From Verrucomicrobiaceae bacterium (GTDB lineage: Bacteria > Verrucomicrobiota > Verrucomicrobiia > Verrucomicrobiales > Verrucomicrobiaceae), in the NCBI GenBank assembly GCA_016795465.1, contig JAEUHK010000047.1:36000-99999 (forward strand): DNA of 64,000 bases. Direction: 5' to 3'. Position numbers and translations under genes: made by a program. The notes under the pieces are model-generated. The model was not told the DNA's origin and searched no databases. It was given only the letters and a program-made list of their open reading frames with translations. Positions 26,450-38,500 of this stretch are shown one piece after another (position 1 is the first letter of the stretch; each line of letters starts with the position of its first letter).

Positions 26450-27547
26450 TCATTTTTCGTCGAGCCAATCGAGTGTGATACGGCGAATGCGGAGGCGATT
26501 TAATGCACCAACCTTGCTGTCGCCGGCGCAGTAGGCGATGAGCATGGCGTTGTCGATGAAATGAATGGCCGTATAGTGGTAGAGGCCGTCGGGGTCGCTT
26601 TCGATGAGTTTGCGCTGTGGCCAGGTTTTGCCGCCATCGGTGGAAAGGGCGGCGACGAAGGGATTGCGCTTCTTCGGCGGGAATGGGAAGCGACCGGAGT
26701 GATCGTTGAAGATGGCGAGGAGATCGCTGCTGCCGGGCAGGCGCTTGATGCTGGCGGGACCGTTGGGGGATTTGAGCTCGGTGGGCTCGGGTGGCGTGAA
26801 TGTTTTGCCCGCATCGCTGGAGCGGAAGCCGAATTGCGTGCCTTGATCGGTGCGGGACCACGAAAAGAGGCTGCCATCGGCGAGTTCGACGACGCCGGGC
26901 TCCTGCAGGCCGCTGCCGCTGCGCATGGGAAGCGCCCACCAGCTTGAGGATTCGGTCCAGGTGGTGCCTTCGTCATCGGAATAGAGCCAGGTGGCAATGG
27001 CTCGGGCGTCCCACGATTTGCTGGTGTGCGGATCGGTGCCGCGGGAGCGATGAAAGGCGAGCGGGACGATGAGGCGGCCTTTCGTGGTCTGGATGACGCG
27101 GTCGTTATTTAAAACGAAGTAGCCGGGGGCCTGTTGGATGAGTTTGGGCTCGGTCCAGGTCTCGCCATCGTCGGAGGAGAGGCGCATGTGCGGGCGGCAA
27201 TCGATCCAACTGTTTTTGATGCAGTAAAACATGGCGAGCTTGCCGCTGGCGAGGCGCAGGAGCGAGACGCTCATCACATTGTTGCCCGCGGTGTTTTCCA
27301 CGACGGTCACCGGAGCACTCCAGGTGCGGCCTTGATCATCGGAGTGGATTTTGACGAGGCGTGCGGGACTCTCATCGCCATTGCCGCCGTAGAACTGCGA
27401 GTAGATGAAAATGACGCGGCCGGAGGCGAGCGTGGCGAAGGAGCCTTCGGAGTTGCGCGGGTGTTGTTTGGAAGGCTCGACGTTGAGCGTGATGAGGCTC
27501 TCCGCGTGCAAGGCGAGGCCAAAAAGGAGGAAGAGCAGTGTTTTCAT
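26450..27547 (-). CDS. Secreted sialidase-family (BNR) protein
   Basis: A 365-residue exported six-bladed propeller (signal MKTLLFLLFGLALHAES). Asp-box repeats are 'IHSDDQGRTWSAP', 'LSSDDGETWTEP', 'YSDDEGTTWTES', 'RSSDAGKTFTPP' and 'STDGGKTWPQR'. 'QEPGVVELADGSLFSWSRTD' is a typical catalytic-region block, with the glutamate in the usual position of sialidases. The exact substrate is unknown, since many verrucomicrobial members act on non-sialic sugars. It lies 15 bases after the SDR gene and 45 before the aldolase gene. Confidence 0.85.
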   Translation of the reverse strand: MKTLLFLLFGLALHAESLITLNVEPSKQHPRNSEGSFATLASGRVIFIYSQFYGGNGDESPARLVKIHSDDQGRTWSAPVTVVENTAGNNVMSVSLLRLASGKLAMFYCIKNSWIDCRPHMRLSSDDGETWTEPKLIQQAPGYFVLNNDRVIQTTKGRLIVPLAFHRSRGTDPHTSKSWDARAIATWLYSDDEGTTWTESSSWWALPMRSGSGLQEPGVVELADGSLFSWSRTDQGTQFGFRSSDAGKTFTPPEPTELKSPNGPASIKRLPGSSDLLAIFNDHSGRFPFPPKKRNPFVAALSTDGGKTWPQRKLIESDPDGLYHYTAIHFIDNAMLIAYCAGDSKVGALNRLRIRRITLDWLDEK

Positions 27548-27562
27548 GATTTCGGCGGGCTG

Positions 27563-28333
27563 TTACCAAATCGTCCATCCACCATCGACGGCGAGATTTT
27601 GGCCGGTGATGAAGCTGGCGGCATCGCTGAGCAAAAAGGCGACTGCACCGGCGATCTCCGGTGATTGGCCGACGCGGCCGAGCGGCACTTTTTTGGCCAA
27701 GCGGTCGATGAAGGCGGGCTGGGATGACTGGATGGTTGGATTGGGGAATGGACCAGGGCTGATGGCATTGCAGCGCACACCGCGAGGTCCGTAGTGCACG
27801 GCGATGTAGCGTGCGAGCTGCTGAATGCCTGCTTTGCCGACGCCGTATTCGACGGGGTTGGGATTCATCGGGGCCTCATACATGCGCGGCTCCGGTGAGA
27901 CGGTGCCATACATGCTGGAGAAGAGCACCATGCTGCCGCTGCCGCGTTGCGCCATGGCGTTTCCAACCGCTCGGGCAAGCGTGAAGGTAGCGGTGAGGTT
28001 GCCGTGACTGGCTTGATCAAAATCGGCGGCCGTGAGATCATCGAATGTCTTTGCCGTGGAGGCGTAAGTCATCACGACAAGACCCTGCGGCACGCCTCGT
28101 GCGGCGATCTGCGCTGTGACGAAGGCTTCGAGCGATGGAATGTCCGAGGCGTCGAGGCTCGCTGGTGTCGTTTGCGGACCAAAACCGGCTTCGGTGGCTT
28201 TGGAGCCCAAATCGGCGCAAAGCACCTGTGCGCCAATTTTTTCGAGAGCAGACACCACTGACCTGCCAAGATAGCCTGCGCCGCCGATGACCCAGATGTC
28301 GCGGTTTTCGAAGGAGAAGAGTGCATCGCTCAT
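27563..28333 (-). CDS. Short-chain dehydrogenase/reductase
   Basis: A 256-residue NAD(P)-dependent SDR and the first gene of the operon. The cofactor motif is 'VIGGAGYLGRSVVSALEK'. The catalytic serine lies in 'MVLFSSMYGTVSP', and the catalytic Tyr/Lys pair is in 'VEYGVGKAGIQQLA'. 'VRCNAISPGPFPNP' and 'FITGQNLAVDGGWT' are the usual C-terminal blocks. It probably oxidises or reduces a hydroxyl of the imported sugar or sugar acid. The start is 70 bases from the divergent regulator gene, which is likely to control it. Confidence 0.9.
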   Translation of the reverse strand: MSDALFSFENRDIWVIGGAGYLGRSVVSALEKIGAQVLCADLGSKATEAGFGPQTTPASLDASDIPSLEAFVTAQIAARGVPQGLVVMTYASTAKTFDDLTAADFDQASHGNLTATFTLARAVGNAMAQRGSGSMVLFSSMYGTVSPEPRMYEAPMNPNPVEYGVGKAGIQQLARYIAVHYGPRGVRCNAISPGPFPNPTIQSSQPAFIDRLAKKVPLGRVGQSPEIAGAVAFLLSDAASFITGQNLAVDGGWTIW

Positions 28334-28403
28334 GTGGTGAGGATTCTGTTTGCGATGATGCCGGAGACGAGTGTTTACTCGTGGTCACTACCTGGCACCA
28401 CTC
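28334..28403. promoter_or_regulatory. Divergent promoter region with candidate operator
   Basis: The 70-base gap between the SDR gene and the GntR-type regulator holds a perfect inverted repeat, ACGAGT-GTTT-ACTCGT (28367-28382). Its size and position suit the binding site of a dimeric winged-helix repressor. No convincing -10 or -35 box was identified. Confidence 0.4.
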
Positions 28404-29492
28404 ATGAAAACGCGCGTCTCCACCGCCCCCAAGCTGCCGCAGAGGCAGTCTCTTGTGACACAAACAGTCGAGAGCCTGCGCGAAGGACTGGAGAAGGGTC
28501 ACTGGGAAGGACACCTGCCGGGCGAACGCGAGTTGTGCGAGGCCTTGCAAGTGAGCCGGCGCACGCTGAGAGCGGCGTTGGAGGAGCTGCAGCGTCACGG
28601 CTGGCTGAAAGTGAGCGGCAGACAGCGGCGTGAGATTCAGCAGGCACCCAAAGCGCCGCGTCCGGTGAAGACATCGAAGATCATCGGCGTGCTGAGCTCC
28701 GCCTCGTTTCTGACGATGCCGCCTCACATCGCCTTTGTGATGGACACGCTGCGGAGCAAGCTGACAGCGGCGGGTTATGAGGTGCGCATTTACGCGCAGC
28801 CTGCGTGTTACACCGCGAGCCCGGCACGCGCCTTGGAGAAGTTTTTTGCCGAACATCCCGCCACGGCCTGGGTGGTGCTGAGTGCGCAACTGCCCATGCA
28901 ACGCTGGTTGGCGGCGAAGGGCTTGCCATGCTTTTTGATGGGATCACCGGGCCAAGGCATCGCGCTGCCATCGCTGGACATGGATTTTCACGCGGCATGT
29001 CATCACGCGGGCACGATGCTGTGGCGCAAAGGACACCGGCGCATCGCGTTTGTGGTGCCGAAGGGCCAGTATGGTGGTGACATCGCGAGCGAGGATGGTC
29101 TGCGCAGCGCCCTGGCGAGCCTGCCTGGCACGCAACTGCGTGTGATCCGCCATGACACGACGGTGTCACATCTCTGCCGCCTGCTCGATGAAGCGCTGCG
29201 CGGCCCGGAAGCCCCCACGGCCTTCTTTGTGGCCCGCCCGCCGTTTGTGATCACGACGATGATGCATCTCATGCGCCGTGGTAAGCGCATTCCGCAGGAT
29301 GTGGCGGTGCTGTCACGCGATAATGATCCGACTCTCGATTCCACGACGCCCACTGTCTGCCGCTATGGCGTCGAGCCAAGACAACTGGCCGCACGCGTGG
29401 TGCAGGCGGTGCGCCAACTGGCGGAAAGCGGCGCCGCTCCCTCTGGAAGCGTGAAACTCATGCCGAGCTACATGGCTGGAGAGACGGTCTGA
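28404..29492 (+). CDS. GntR-type regulator with LacI-like ligand-binding domain
   Basis: A 362-residue transcription factor from the ATG at 28404. Residues about 10-80 are a GntR winged helix ('LREGLEKGHWEGHLPGERELCEALQVSRRTLRAALEELQRHGWL' in pieces). From about 95, 'KIIGVLSSASFLTMPPHI' begins a LacI/periplasmic-binding-protein-like domain with 'LWRKGHRRIAFVVPKGQYGGD' and 'RIPQDVAVLSRDND'. Such proteins sense sugars and are usually repressors. It is divergent from the operon that starts with the SDR gene and is the probable local regulator. A bidirectional terminator follows. Confidence 0.85.
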   Translation: MKTRVSTAPKLPQRQSLVTQTVESLREGLEKGHWEGHLPGERELCEALQVSRRTLRAALEELQRHGWLKVSGRQRREIQQAPKAPRPVKTSKIIGVLSSASFLTMPPHIAFVMDTLRSKLTAAGYEVRIYAQPACYTASPARALEKFFAEHPATAWVVLSAQLPMQRWLAAKGLPCFLMGSPGQGIALPSLDMDFHAACHHAGTMLWRKGHRRIAFVVPKGQYGGDIASEDGLRSALASLPGTQLRVIRHDTTVSHLCRLLDEALRGPEAPTAFFVARPPFVITTMMHLMRRGKRIPQDVAVLSRDNDPTLDSTTPTVCRYGVEPRQLAARVVQAVRQLAESGAAPSGSVKLMPSYMAGETV

Positions 29493-29497
29493 AATGG

Positions 29498-29530
29498 AAA
29501 AACCCGCCGGAGAGCTTCCAGGCGGGTTTT
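29498..29530. terminator. Bidirectional terminator
   Basis: The stem AAAACCCGCC (29499-29508) / GGCGGGTTTT (29521-29530) has a partly paired centre and lies between the convergent regulator gene and the giant gene. A/T tracts on both flanks give a U-run in either direction. Confidence 0.85.
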
Positions 29531-29554
29531 CGATGAAAACAGGCTTTCGATGAG

Positions 29555-32500
29555 TCAAGCCACCTTGCGACGGCGACGCATGCCGATGCCGAGCAGGCCC
29601 AGCATCAAGAGCAACGCACGCGTAGGCTCGGGGACGTTGGTGATGACGTAGTAGCCACCTCCTGCATCGGTGGTGAAGCTGCCGTAGAGACCGGTGGCCA
29701 GATTGAGGGCGGTGTCATTGATGCTGGTGAAGCTACCAACGATGGAACCGGTGGTGAAGCTGAAGAGCTTCCACTTGTCACCCAAGGCGAAGGTCGTGAG
29801 GTTGTTCGGGTTGGTCAGGATCAGCGTCGAGGCCGCGGTGAGATCGAGCGAGCCGGTGAGACCCACGTAGTCCGCCGCGGAGGCGATGGCAGAATTGTCA
29901 CCCACGTTGCTGAACAGGTCGAAGGACATGCTGCTGCCTGCGCCCATGACCGTGCTGCCCGTGCCGGAGGTGCTGAGGCCGAAGGTGCTGGCGGCAGGGG
30001 AACCAGCCGTGGAATCGCCAACGACGAAGCTGCCATTGATGTAGATGCTGGCATTTGCATCTGGCGCGATGCTGCCGGTGCCGGAGAGCGTGCCGGAGGC
30101 ACCCACCGTGACGTCTCCCGTGCCAGTGGCAGATCCGGTGGTGTTGCGCACGTTGAGCGTGCCACCATTCACTGTGGTGCCGCCGGTGTAGCTGGCAGCC
30201 TGATCAAGGGTGAGCGTGCTGGCGAGGTCCTTCACGAGGCTGCCGCCAGTGCCGGAGAGAGTGCCCGCGTAGATGGTGCTGCCACTGGCGGCTCCAACGG
30301 TGAGGCTGTTGGCACCGAGGGTCACCGCATCATTGGCTCCGCCGGTGAGGCTGGCGATCGACTGGCTAGAGGCAAGGTTAAGGGTGTTACCCGCCACGTT
30401 GTTCATGATGATGGCGGTGCGGCCATTGGCGGTGGGAAGAGCATTGGCGGCGTTGGCATTGAGCACCCCGGCGTTCTGGATGTAGGTGGGGCCGTTGTAG
30501 GTATTGGCGCTGTTGAGGTTCACCGTGGTGGCATCGACAGTGAGGTCGGAGTTTGGAGAGCCTGTGTTGCCGACGATGGCTCCGTTGATGTTGAAGGTGC
30601 CGCCGCCGCCGAGGGTAAGGACGGTGCCGGTCTTGTCGATCTGGCCGCCGAGAGTGAAGGTGCCGCCGCCGGAGCCGATGGTGGCATTTCCGCCGAGGGT
30701 GATAGGACCGGCGAAGCTGCTGGTGCCGCCGCCGACAAGGGCACCCGCACCACCTGTGCCAGTGCCGGTGATGGTCAGCGGTTCAGCATCGGTGTAGTTG
30801 ACGTTGTTGAGGACGAGAGCGGCGCCGGAGCTCACAATAGTGCCGCTGGAGATGTCACCGAGACTGCCATTACCGCCCACATTGAAGGTGGAGCCGCCCT
30901 GGACGGTCGTGGTGCCGGTGTAGGTGCTGGCTCCGGAGAGGAGCAGCGTGCCGGGACCTGTGCCGGTGAGGTTGAAGGCGCCCGCGATGCTGCCGCCGAT
31001 GGTGAGAGTGCCTGCGTTGAGAGTGACAGTGCGGTTGGCAGTAAGAGTGACAGCTCCGGTGCCGAGGCTGAGATTGTTCGTGCCGCCGAAGGTGAAGTCC
31101 GCGTTAATGTTGAGCGGGTTGTTCGTGGCGAGAGTGATGGCGGAGCCGCTGGTGTTGTCGATCGTGCCGCCATTGATGGTGAACGCCCCGGCGCTGATCG
31201 CATTGGCATTGTTGATGTTGAGCGTGCCGGCATTCAGGATCGTGGGGCCGTTGTAGGTGTTGGCATTGCTCAAGGTGACGACGCCGCCCGCGATGATGAG
31301 ATCCGAGCTGGCCGAAGTGCCGACGATGGTGCCGGTGACATTGATGCCGGAGGCACCACCGTTCAGGTTGAGGGTGGTGCCGTCCTTGGTGAGGGTGCCG
31401 GAGAGCGTGAGCAGGCCGCTGCCGCTGTTCTGGATGGTGTCGGAGCCATTGCCAAGGACGTTGATGTCTTTGCCGAGCGTGCCAGCAGCGCCGGTGTAGA
31501 TGAGGGTGCCGGAAGAAGTGGCGGCGACGCCGAGATCGAGTGCGGCGTTGGTGCCGAGGGGCTGTGCCGTGGTGGCGGCGTCCACGGTGGCGACGGAGAT
31601 GGAACCACTTTCGATGATGGTTTTGCCAGAGAAGGTATTGGTGCCGCTGATGGTGGCGGTTCCTGTGCCCTTCTTGATCAGGGAAAGCGCACCGCCTCCG
31701 GTACCATCCTGGATAATCACGCCGCTGACGCTAGGAGAGCCATTGTTGGCACCGAGGATCAGGCTGGCCGCAGTGGCGCTGGCGTTCTGGACTGTGCCAG
31801 CTCCGCTAAGTCCGCCGACATTGCTGCTAAATCCGTTGAGGGAGAGGATGGAAGATGCCGCCACACTGTAGATCGAGCTGCCGCTGAGGCCTGTGGTGGA
31901 GCCAGCTTTGACTTCGCCGGCCTGAATGTCGGTGAGACCTGTGTAGCTGTTCGTGCCGCTCATTGTCAGGACTCCGGCCGTGGTTTTGGTCAAGGTGCCG
32001 CCGCCGTTCAGCTCGTTGAGATTGCTCAGTCCACCAGACTTGGCGTTGAACACGACCTGATTCGTGGCGCTGCCGATGTTGTTGCCGCTCATGTTGAGCG
32101 TCGAGCCGTCGAGATTCACCGTTCCGGTCGCTGTGCCGCCGCCGACGGCGTCGGTGCCGCGATTGATGTTGCCGGACAGGGTGACAGTGCCGCCGGTCAG
32201 ATTCGCCGTCGCGATGGCGGACCCCGCCCCCGTGGCGGTGGCGAGCGTCCAGGCACCAGAGAGGACCGTGCCGCCGCCGATGTTCAGGGTGCTCGTCGTG
32301 GTGGAGCCGTTCGTTCCCTTGGTGGACATGGTCAGACTGGTCATGTCGAGCGTTCCCGTGTCGAATGAGAACGTATTGCTCAAATCGCTGTTCCTGTTCT
32401 GCGTGCCGATGTTAACCGCGTCCAGAAGCAGATCTGCATTGTGGCCGGTGACATCAAAGGTATTGCCCTGGGCACCGCTGACACCGGTAGTGGCACCACC

Positions 32501-35500
32501 GGTGCCCATATTGAAGGCGGCGCGGCTGGTGCCGTCGGCAGCACGCAGCACCACGGAACCCGTGCCACTGTTGAAGGTGATGGAGCCAATGTCACGGCTG
32601 CCAGTGCCGATGTTGACGGTGTTGGCATTGAGTGTGTTGACGCCCGTGCCGAGTTTGAGCTGGTTGATCTGGCCGGCGGAGTTGTTGTTTTGGGCGCTGT
32701 CACCCACGTTCAGGCTGTTGGTGGTGATAGTTGTGGTGCCTGCACCAGTGCTTGGCAGGATGAGAACAGAGTACCTGTCATTCACGTTGTTGGCGTTCGA
32801 CGGATTCACACGGAACACGCCTGAGGTCGTATTGAGTGCAACTGTGAGGTTGCTCAGGCCGCTAAGGTCAACGGTCGCTTTGTTGCCCACGGCAGCAGCA
32901 GTCGTAGTACCCCCGACGACAAAGGACGTGGGCGGAGTCGTGGCATTTTGCACGACAAGAGAGCCACCGCCTGTGGCAGTGAGCAGCGTGTTGGTGACGG
33001 CGGAACGTGCGGTGCCGAGGGTGACGTTGCCAGTGATGGTCAGGGTCTGGCCACTGCCAATATTGAGGGAGTTAGCCGAGGTGGTGTCCGTCTGTGCAAC
33101 GAAGGAACCAAAGGTGGCACTGGCGGCACTGAGGTCGAGGGTGCCGGTGGTGGCGATGGTATTGGCGCTGCCAAAGTTGAGGGCGCCTGTCATCGTGTTT
33201 GCCGCTGTATAAGCAAGTGTCCCTTGGTCGAGGCTCGTGGAGCCCGTGTAGGTGTTGCTGTTGCTCAGAGTCAGCGTTCCTGTGCCACTTTTGACGAGGG
33301 TGTTGGCGAAGGCCGTATTGTCGATGATGGCACCACTGATTTCGGTATTGCCAATGCCGTTGACCGTCAGGTTGCGTGCAGCGGTGTTGCCAGAGGCTCC
33401 AAGATTGACGCCACCACTGATGACGAGGGTGCCTGCGGTGAGGCTGTTGGTGAGGGTGCGGTTGGAATCGCCCCCGGTGGCGCTGAATGTGCCGGAAAGT
33501 GTGAGGTTGTTGCTGCCGGCGATGGTGAGGGTGTTGTTGAGCTGGACGTTGTTGGCGACGGGGCCGGAGCCACCGGCTGAGAGATCGACTCCTGCCTGGA
33601 GGGAGGCGGCGCCAGTATTGGAGAAGCTGCCGGTGCTCAGGGCGTCTTTGTGGCCCAGGATGAGAATGCCTTCGTTGAGGGTGGTATTACCCGTGAAGGT
33701 GCTGGCGGCGTTGATGGCCAGGCGGGTGCTGGTCGTCCCCCAAGTTCCGGCCTCATCGTTGATGGCCAGATTACCGCTGCCGGAGATGCCCGTGGTGTTG
33801 ATGGACACCAGAGAGTCGGCGTCACCACCAGCGACGGAGATGCTGGCATTGCCATTGAGAACGACACCGCCGGTGAGTTCAAGGTTGCTGGCCGCATCCG
33901 AGAGGAATAGACGCACGATGCTGCCAGAGTTCAGATTTACGGCGCCACTTTGTGTGACGGTGTAGTTGGAGGCGAGGGCACCGAGGTTATCGACATTGAG
34001 TTCGCCCACGGCAGAGGCCGCGTAGTTCAAGGCGGCAGTCCGGGTGAGAGAGCCACCGTCGATGTTGCGATAGATGACACGACCGAACTGGTTGAAATTG
34101 ACGATGCCATCGTAACCAACGTAAGGCGTGGCGTTACCGCCACCAGCCACGTTGGTGAACAAGGCTGTGCCACGCGTGAGATTGAGAGGGCCACTCCAGG
34201 TGCTGGAGGCATTGTTGATGCTGAGAGTGTTGTTCACCTGGTTTCCAGCACTTGCAGTGTCAACGCTGTCCAAGGTGATGGCAGCCGTGCCCGAGATGGC
34301 ACCAACAAGGTTGATGCTGCGCCCTGAGGCGGAGGTGGTCGCATTGGCTGAATCCCGCATCAGGATGGTAGAGCTAGCGGCCACATTCACGCTCCCGCTG
34401 TAGTTCTGGGTGTTCCCCCCGGCGCTCAATGTGCCGCCATTGAGGGTGATGTTGTTCGAGATGGTGCCCGTGGTGGCATTATTGTAATAGAATGTGCCGC
34501 CTGAGCCGATGGAAACAGGGGCTCCAGCGCCTGGTGTGGCTGCCACGCCGGAAAGAGCGTTCACGTTCGTCAGTTCCGTTACACCTCCTGAAGCCGTGTA
34601 AGTGCCCGAGTAACCCGTGGCGGCGGTGCTGAGCACAACTTTACCGGCTCCAGTCTTGTTGATGTTCCCAGTGCCGGTAAGAGCACCTGAAACGTTTAAT
34701 TGCTGTGCGGCATAAAAGCTCTGGCTAGTGGCGGTGGCGGTAGCGTTCGCGGAGAGGGTGACCTGCGAGGCACTATCAACACTGAGGATGGTTGTTCCCG
34801 CCGGAATATTCGTGCCAGTGATGGTCATCCCAGGACGAAGGCCCGTGGTGCTGGCCACAGTGACCACGGCGCTGCTGGCGGTGGTGGCACCCGTGGTGAG
34901 GCTGACCGCATCAGCCGTGTTCCAAGTCTGGCTCGCGCCGGCAACAACCGGGGCTGAGATGGTGACCAGCGGAGAAGCATTGGCCGCCAGATTGATGCCA
35001 TCCGTGTTGGCGGAGGGGCTCACATTGAGCTGATTCGAGCTGACAGCACCCGGTGCAATGGTGACTGCACGTGGGGTGTTTGTGCTCACGGTGCTCGGGC
35101 GGAACTCAAGGGCATTGATTTTGAAGCTTTGTTCGAGCGTCGTGCTCAAGGCAGCTCCGCCAGTGATGTTATCCGCCACAAAATAGACTTTTTGGCCTTT
35201 GCCTGGGAGGGTGGCCTCGGTCAACAAGCCAGCCGAATCACTGGAGAAGTTCGTGAGATCGGGCGTGCCGGTGACGATCGTGTTCCATGCCGTGCTGGTT
35301 GCCCCGCCGTTCCAATAGACATCGCTCGTGATCAAGGTGCCGGTGGTCAGAGACACAGCTGTGTCACTGACCGAAAGGTTGCCCCCTGTATAGCCTGCAA
35401 GAGAGAACGAGTAAGTGCCGCCTGAAAGGCCGCCACCGGGAGCCACCAAAAGGTTGTAGGTCGTCGTATTGCTGAGGTCGATATCCTTGATGAGGAAATT

Positions 35501-38500
35501 GATCGCGTTGGCCGTGACAGCCACGTTCGGGTTGAGAAGTGTGAGGGTATCCGTGCCCGTGTCACCCGCGTCCAATTCGAGGTAAGTGGTGCCGGTGCCC
35601 GCCCCCAGATTGAGGGTGGTGAGATTGTCGAAGGGCGTGCCGACGCCGTTGGCGAAACTCAGCGTGCCTCCCGTGAAGGCCGCGCCACTTGCCGCGGCCA
35701 CGGTCACAGAGGTGAGATTGCCCGGCGTGGTCACACCTTGCAGGAGCTTCAAGGTCCCGGTGGAGCTCACATTCAGCACAGGACTGGCGATGGAGCCGTT
35801 GAGATTCAAGGTTCCATTGCTGACGGTGGTCGAACCGCTGTAGGTGAGCGTGGCGGCGATGTTTGCCGTTCCCGTTCCGGTCTTGGCGAGGGAGAGAGCG
35901 CCACCGCCGGTGTTTTGGATCTGATAGACGCCACCGCCACCACCAATGGTTACAGCTTGGTCGTTCGCTCCCAAGGTGAGGCTGGTCGCCGAGGCAGAAG
36001 TGTTGTCGATGATCGTGGTCCCTTGGCTGGTGGCAGTGAACCCGTTGATGGTTTCGCTTTTGCCGTTGAGGTCGAAGGTGGCGCTCACGCCCGTGGCGGG
36101 GTTAAAGGTGACGTTGCCCCCCTTGGGATCAAACAGCAACTGGGCCCCCGCAGCCAGCGTCTGCGCCGCGCTCGCCGTGAACGTCGTCGGACCGTCAATG
36201 CTCACCACTGTGGCTCCGGCAGTGCCGCCTGTGAACACCTGTCCGACCACCAAACCAGCCGTTGAGCCCACTGTCACCGTCGTGGAGGCACTGGAAGCCG
36301 CAGTGGTCAGGGTATTGGCGGCAGCACCGTGCGGGATTGCCTCGTTGTCACCCACTTTCAGTGTGCCGGATGAGAAGGTCATGGAACCACCGTTGATGTC
36401 CGAGACGCCGCCAAGCGTCAGGCTGCCGGTGCCGGAATAGGCCAGGTTCAGGTTGAAATTGGCAGTCGTGGTTACGCCGCCGGTGATGATGGTGTCCCCG
36501 GTGCCGTTGATGGTCAGAGCACGGGTCGCGGTGATGGCTGTGTTTGCCACCGTTCCGAGTGTGAGAGTCTTGCCAGCAGCAATGTTGTTGGTGAGAGCCG
36601 TGTTATTGGCGGAGGAGGCATTGTTGAAGGCGCCTGTGAAAGCGATCGAATAGTCACCGATGAACGCAGGGGTTGTGTTGTTGCTCAATGTCACCGCATT
36701 GGCGATTGTGCGATCACCGCCTGAAGCAAAGATATTGCCGTTGCTCAGCACCAGCGTGCCGGAGCCTGCCGCTGCGTCATTTCCCAACCCCAGCGCACCA
36801 GCACTCACCGTCGTATTACCCGTGTAGGTGTTCGCTCCGCTAAGGATCCAAGTGGCCCCACCGTCCACCAGCACGCTAAGAGCATCCGCTCCTGCGTTGG
36901 CGTTGGTCAGCACACCGGAGATAGTGTTGCCAGCCGTGCTGTTGCCACGCAGTGCCAGCGTCTTAACACCGTTGGTCATCGTGTTGTCCACGTTGGTGAG
37001 GATCAGCGCACCGCTGCCGCTGGCGTGGATCTGATTTGTCGCCGTCGTTGTGTTCAGCCGGATCATGCGGTCGCTCGTCTCGCCCACGCCCACATACTCC
37101 AGAATCCCAGCTGTGGTGCTGGCGTTGCCCAAGGTCACCGCTCCGGCAGTGGTATTTCCCGCCGTGCTGTCACCCACGCTGGATGCACCAGGGCTGGTGC
37201 TGTTGCCCAAAGAGGTCACCGTCAGTGTGCCGCCTGGGACTGAGGTGACGCCGGTGTAGGTGTTGGCTCCGAAAAGCTGCAGGATACCGGAGCCCGCCTT
37301 GTTCACCCCGGAGGTACCCGTGCCACTGAGCACGCCGGTGAAGGTGGCAAAGTCCGCGCCAGTGTTGGCATTGTCATCGACCTGGATCGTGCGCACTGCC
37401 CCGTTCAGATTGATGGGGTTTCGGACTTCCACCTCGGAGGTCGAAATGGCATTGTTAAGCAGGAAGACTGCTGTCGAGGTGCCGGAGCCCATGAAACCAC
37501 CGCTCCCCCAGGTCAATGCTGTCTCCGTGCCGACGCCGCCAAAAGCCACCACCAGCTTGCCGCCTGCCGCGGAGAAGCCGACGCCCGCCGTCGTGGCAGT
37601 GGTGGCCCCCAAGGTGATCGTACCCGTGCCAGCCGCCGGGGTGGCGACGAGATTGCGCGTGAAGTTCCCGCTGCTCTGGAACTGACCGCCGCCCGTGGTG
37701 CCAGCTCCCAGCAGAAGCGGGCTGTTGGCAGGAAGGGTGGAGCCGTCCACGGCTTGCAGAACGCCACCGCCAGTGGTGCCAGCGCCGATGGTGGTGATGC
37801 CAGTGAAGCTGTTGGCGGTGTTTGCCAGCACCCAGATGCCAGCACCCGTCTTGTTCAACGCCGTGGCCAACGCCCCATTGTCTGTGATCTGCGGCGCGAA
37901 CACGTTGTCCGCCGTTGAGGCACCGCCAAACGTGATCGTCTGCGCCACCGTGGCACCAGGTCCGAAAGCGATGGCCCCTGTATTGGTGAACGTCAGCGGA
38001 GCGTTCGTGCCCGAGGAGTTCGCAATCTGACCACCACCACCGGCCGTGCCGCTGTTAAGCGTGAAGAGACGGTCAGTCGAAGCAGGAAGAGTTCCGGTGT
38101 AGTTCAAGCCGCCGGTGCTCGTGGCCGAAAACACCAAGCTGGCAGCGTTGGCTCCCGTGTTACCGCGCCCGATGCCGCTGGCGACACCGATGTTGGCGAT
38201 GTTCGGGGTAGAAATGAGGCCTGTACTACCCGCAATGGTCGTCACCCCGGTGTAGGTGTTAAGGCCCGAAAGCGTGGCGGTGCCCGTGGTGCCGCCTTTG
38301 GTGAGATTGATCACCCCGGTGCCATCCTGGATGACCCCGTTGAAGGCATTGGAACTGCCAGAAATGGTCATCGTCACGGCCGTGGCGTTCAGATTGGTGA
38401 TGGTTCCAGCACCGTCCAAGTTCGCCACTACCGCATTGGCATCGGGTGTGCCATTAAACTCAAGCGTGGTGCCTTGCCGCATGACCAGGCTCGCCGACGT

